DNA of 7,090 bases from Hyphomicrobiales bacterium (GTDB lineage Bacteria > Pseudomonadota > Alphaproteobacteria > Rhizobiales > HXMU1428-3): assembly GCA_021775385.1 (NCBI GenBank), contig JAJFHW010000044.1:1-7090 (forward strand). Reading direction: 5' to 3'. Below are positions 5,651-7,090 of the stretch, piece after piece; the stretch's first letter is position 1; every line of letters starts with the position of its first letter. The position numbers and the translations under genes were made by a program. The notes beneath the pieces were generated by a model. The model ran no database searches and was not told where the DNA came from. It saw only the letters and a program-made list of their open reading frames with translations.

Positions 5651-5858
5651 CTGATGACCTTCCCAAAAAAGCGTTTAACAATAGATAGTAATTGTAAGAC
5701 TTCTTCAGTGGTTAATGATCAGTTGGCTCGCCTATTACAGTTGCGGGGGCAGTTCTGGGATTAAATTTGGTATAATTTGCACCAGATTCCCTATTCAAAG
5801 CTTTATGCGTCATTCTTGTTAGCAAAGTTTCTTCACGCCGTAAACTGGTAAGTTCAGG
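5651..5858 (-). promoter_or_regulatory. Cobalamin riboswitch upstream of cbtB
   Basis: Read on the minus strand the aptamer landmarks come in the right order: AATAGGGAAT (5786-5795), a GGTG/ACC hairpin, CTGCCCCCGCAACTGTAA holding the B12 box GCAACTGTAA (5735-5744), GGCGAG, CCACTG (5706-5711), then GGGAAGG (5658-5664). The closing P1 stem is probably CTGA..ACC (around 5847-5857) with GGTCATCAG (5651-5659). The aptamer is about 125 bases upstream of the cbtB start. The known family binds adenosylcobalamin or related forms and lowers expression when B12 is plentiful, so cobalt import would be shut off by the end product. The core is near-consensus; the 5' boundary is approximate. A weak TTGCCA on the minus strand (5892-5897) might be its promoter's -35 element. 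Confidence 0.93.
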
Positions 5859-6094
5859 CTGATAGTTGAGATTTTGGCTGTTTTATTGAGCTGGCAAATA
5901 GGATTTCATTATTGTTCAATATAACCAATTGACAGGGCCTTCTGGTTAGGGCTAGCTTATTGGCACATGAGGATTTTATTTTAGATAATTTATGTGCTTC
6001 TTTTTATTAAGTGTATGTTTTTTATGTAATTATATAATTTCCTTGAAGATTAATTCAATTTTGGGGCCTTGACCCTCATCTATTGGAGGAAAAT
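5859..6094. promoter_or_regulatory. Divergent control region between the cbtB riboswitch and the iron-binding protein gene
   Basis: No gene is seen in this AT-rich stretch. It must carry the promoter for the riboswitch-cbtB-cbtA transcript leftwards and for the ferric-binding protein gene rightwards. On the plus strand a TTGACA (5929-5934) is a perfect -35 hexamer, though only a weak TAGCTT (5953-5958) sits 18 bases on. A separate TATAAT occurs at 6033-6038 without a good -35. Neither is certain. Confidence 0.4.
6043..6058. promoter_or_regulatory. Operator-like palindrome ahead of the ferric-binding protein gene
   Basis: TTGAA-GATTAA-TTCAA is a perfect 5-bp inverted repeat with a 6-base spacer, a few bases after a TATAAT hexamer and about 36 bases before the start codon. 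It resembles, with one base less in the spacer, the TGA-N9-TCA iron-responsive operator of RirA in rhizobia. It could be an iron-regulator site, but the match is loose and short palindromes are common in AT-rich DNA. Confidence 0.3.
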
Positions 6095-7090
6095 ATGTTT
6101 TTATTTCCTGCTGCGCTACTCAAGCGTAAGCTTAAAGCTAGTTCGTATACATTTTTACTTTCATTTGCTGTTGCCACTTTCGGCGTTCTTTCTTTCTCAT
6201 CTCTTTCAAATACAACTTATTTATCCTCTGAAGCCCATGCTGCTGACAAAGGTGTTGTGAATATCTATTCTTATCGCCAACCTTATTTGGTTAAACCGCT
6301 TTTAGAAGAATTCACAAAACAAACTGGTATTCAAACCAAAGTTATTTTTGCAAAAAAAGGTTTGATTGAACGCATTGCGGCTGAAGGCAAGTTAAGCCCG
6401 GCTGATGTTTTGCTAACCGTTGATATTGGTCGATTGTCAGCTGCGGTTGAAAAAGGGATTTCTCAACCGGTTAAATCTTCAGTTATTGAAGGTAATATTC
6501 CAGCTAAATACAGAAGTGCAAAAGGTGATTGGTTTGGTTTAACTGTTCGCTCTCGGGTTGTTTATGCCTCAAAGGACCGTGTTGGCCAAGATGCGATTAC
6601 TTACGAAGAATTGGCTGATCCTAAATGGCGCGGTAAAATTTGCATGCGCTCTGGTCAGCATGTTTATAATGTTGCGATGATTGCTTCTATGATTGCTCAT
6701 AATGGCGCTGAGAAAACAAAAACTTGGCTAAAGGGCTTAAAAGCGAATTTAGCGCGCAAACCTTCCGGAAATGACCGTGCTCAGATTAAAGCTGTATTTG
6801 CTGGCCAGTGTGATTTGGCGATTGGTAACACATACTATATGGGCAAGATGCAAAAAAATGAGAAGAAGCCTGAACAGAAAAAATGGGCGGCTTCTGTTAA
6901 ATTGCTTTTCCCGAACACGAAGACACGGGGCGCTCATGTGAACTTGTCTGGTATGGTCTTGGCGAAGCATGCACCGAATAAAGAAGTTGCTGTTAAATTG
7001 ATGGAATTTTTATCATCTGAAAAAGCGCAACAGATTTATTCAAAGGTGAACTTTGAATACCCTGTTAAAGAAGGTGTGGCTTGGTCTGAT
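6095..7090 (+). CDS. Fe(3+) ABC transporter periplasmic substrate-binding protein, FbpA/FutA type (partial)
   Basis: The product is the periplasmic ferric-iron receptor of an ABC importer (FbpA/FutA/AfuA family). The 332 codons present run to the right edge with no stop; the family is usually about 340-350 residues, so only a short tail is missing. An N-terminal signal peptide has basic KRKLK, a hydrophobic core and a probable cleavage after AHA at residue 49. The mature part begins VVNIYSYRQPYLVKPLLEEF, with later marks AKKGLIERI, ADVLLTVDIGRL, DWFGLTVRSRVVYA, DPKWRGKICMRSG and IGNTYYMGKM. Tyr247-Tyr248 in the last motif match the paired tyrosines that bind ferric iron, and Tyr58/Tyr60 may also contribute. 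A strong GGAGGA (6085-6090) precedes the ATG. The permease and ATPase genes would be expected just downstream. Cobalt as a ligand is unlikely given the tyrosine pair. Confidence 0.92.
   Translation, partial: MFLFPAALLKRKLKASSYTFLLSFAVATFGVLSFSSLSNTTYLSSEAHAADKGVVNIYSYRQPYLVKPLLEEFTKQTGIQTKVIFAKKGLIERIAAEGKLSPADVLLTVDIGRLSAAVEKGISQPVKSSVIEGNIPAKYRSAKGDWFGLTVRSRVVYASKDRVGQDAITYEELADPKWRGKICMRSGQHVYNVAMIASMIAHNGAEKTKTWLKGLKANLARKPSGNDRAQIKAVFAGQCDLAIGNTYYMGKMQKNEKKPEQKKWAASVKLLFPNTKTRGAHVNLSGMVLAKHAPNKEVAVKLMEFLSSEKAQQIYSKVNFEYPVKEGVAWSD

Overview
The window looks like an alphaproteobacterial chromosome segment, possibly Hyphomicrobiales, with AT-rich, visibly low-GC intergenic DNA. The main clues are the start of an aerobic-type CobN cobaltochelatase subunit next to a CobW with a CICC motif and a histidine-rich loop, a CobP/CobU-CobT-CobS nucleotide-loop set, and a CbtA/CbtB cobalt transporter behind a cobalamin riboswitch. 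The exact taxon cannot be read from this sequence. No mobile element, CRISPR array, tRNA or rRNA was seen.

Layout. Positions 1-434 (minus) are the first 144 codons of cobN, which runs off the left edge. Positions 435-712 are non-coding and hold two tandem copies of an imperfect repeat. Each copy folds into a long hairpin whose stem differs in sequence but stays paired. cobW (713-1786) and cobU/cobP (1825-2331) follow upstream on the minus strand, so transcription runs cobU > cobW > cobN. A 118-bp gap up to the preferred cobT start separates these from the divergent pair cobT (2450-3487) and cobS (3525-4286). A perfect 12-bp inverted repeat (4292-4328) acts as a shared terminator between cobS and the convergent cbtA.

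The right half carries metal uptake genes. On the minus strand, a cobalamin riboswitch (about 5651-5858) precedes cbtB (5323-5526). A 262-bp gap then leads to cbtA (4332-5060), and that gap contains a dense, GC-rich series of hairpins (5081-5270) that I could not match to a family I know. On the plus strand, a signal-peptide-bearing ferric-iron ABC transporter binding protein starts at 6095 and runs off the right edge.

How the genes fit together: CbtB/CbtA would bring cobalt into the cell under cobalamin feedback. CobW probably handles the metal and CobN is the large subunit of the chelatase that inserts it into the corrin ring. CobU activates the aminopropanol side chain as a GDP derivative, CobT makes alpha-ribazole phosphate, and CobS joins the two. 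The only cobalamin riboswitch in the window lies ahead of the transporter, not ahead of the biosynthetic genes. The two most unusual features are non-coding: the covarying tandem palindromes between cobW and cobN, and the hairpin cluster between cbtB and cbtA.
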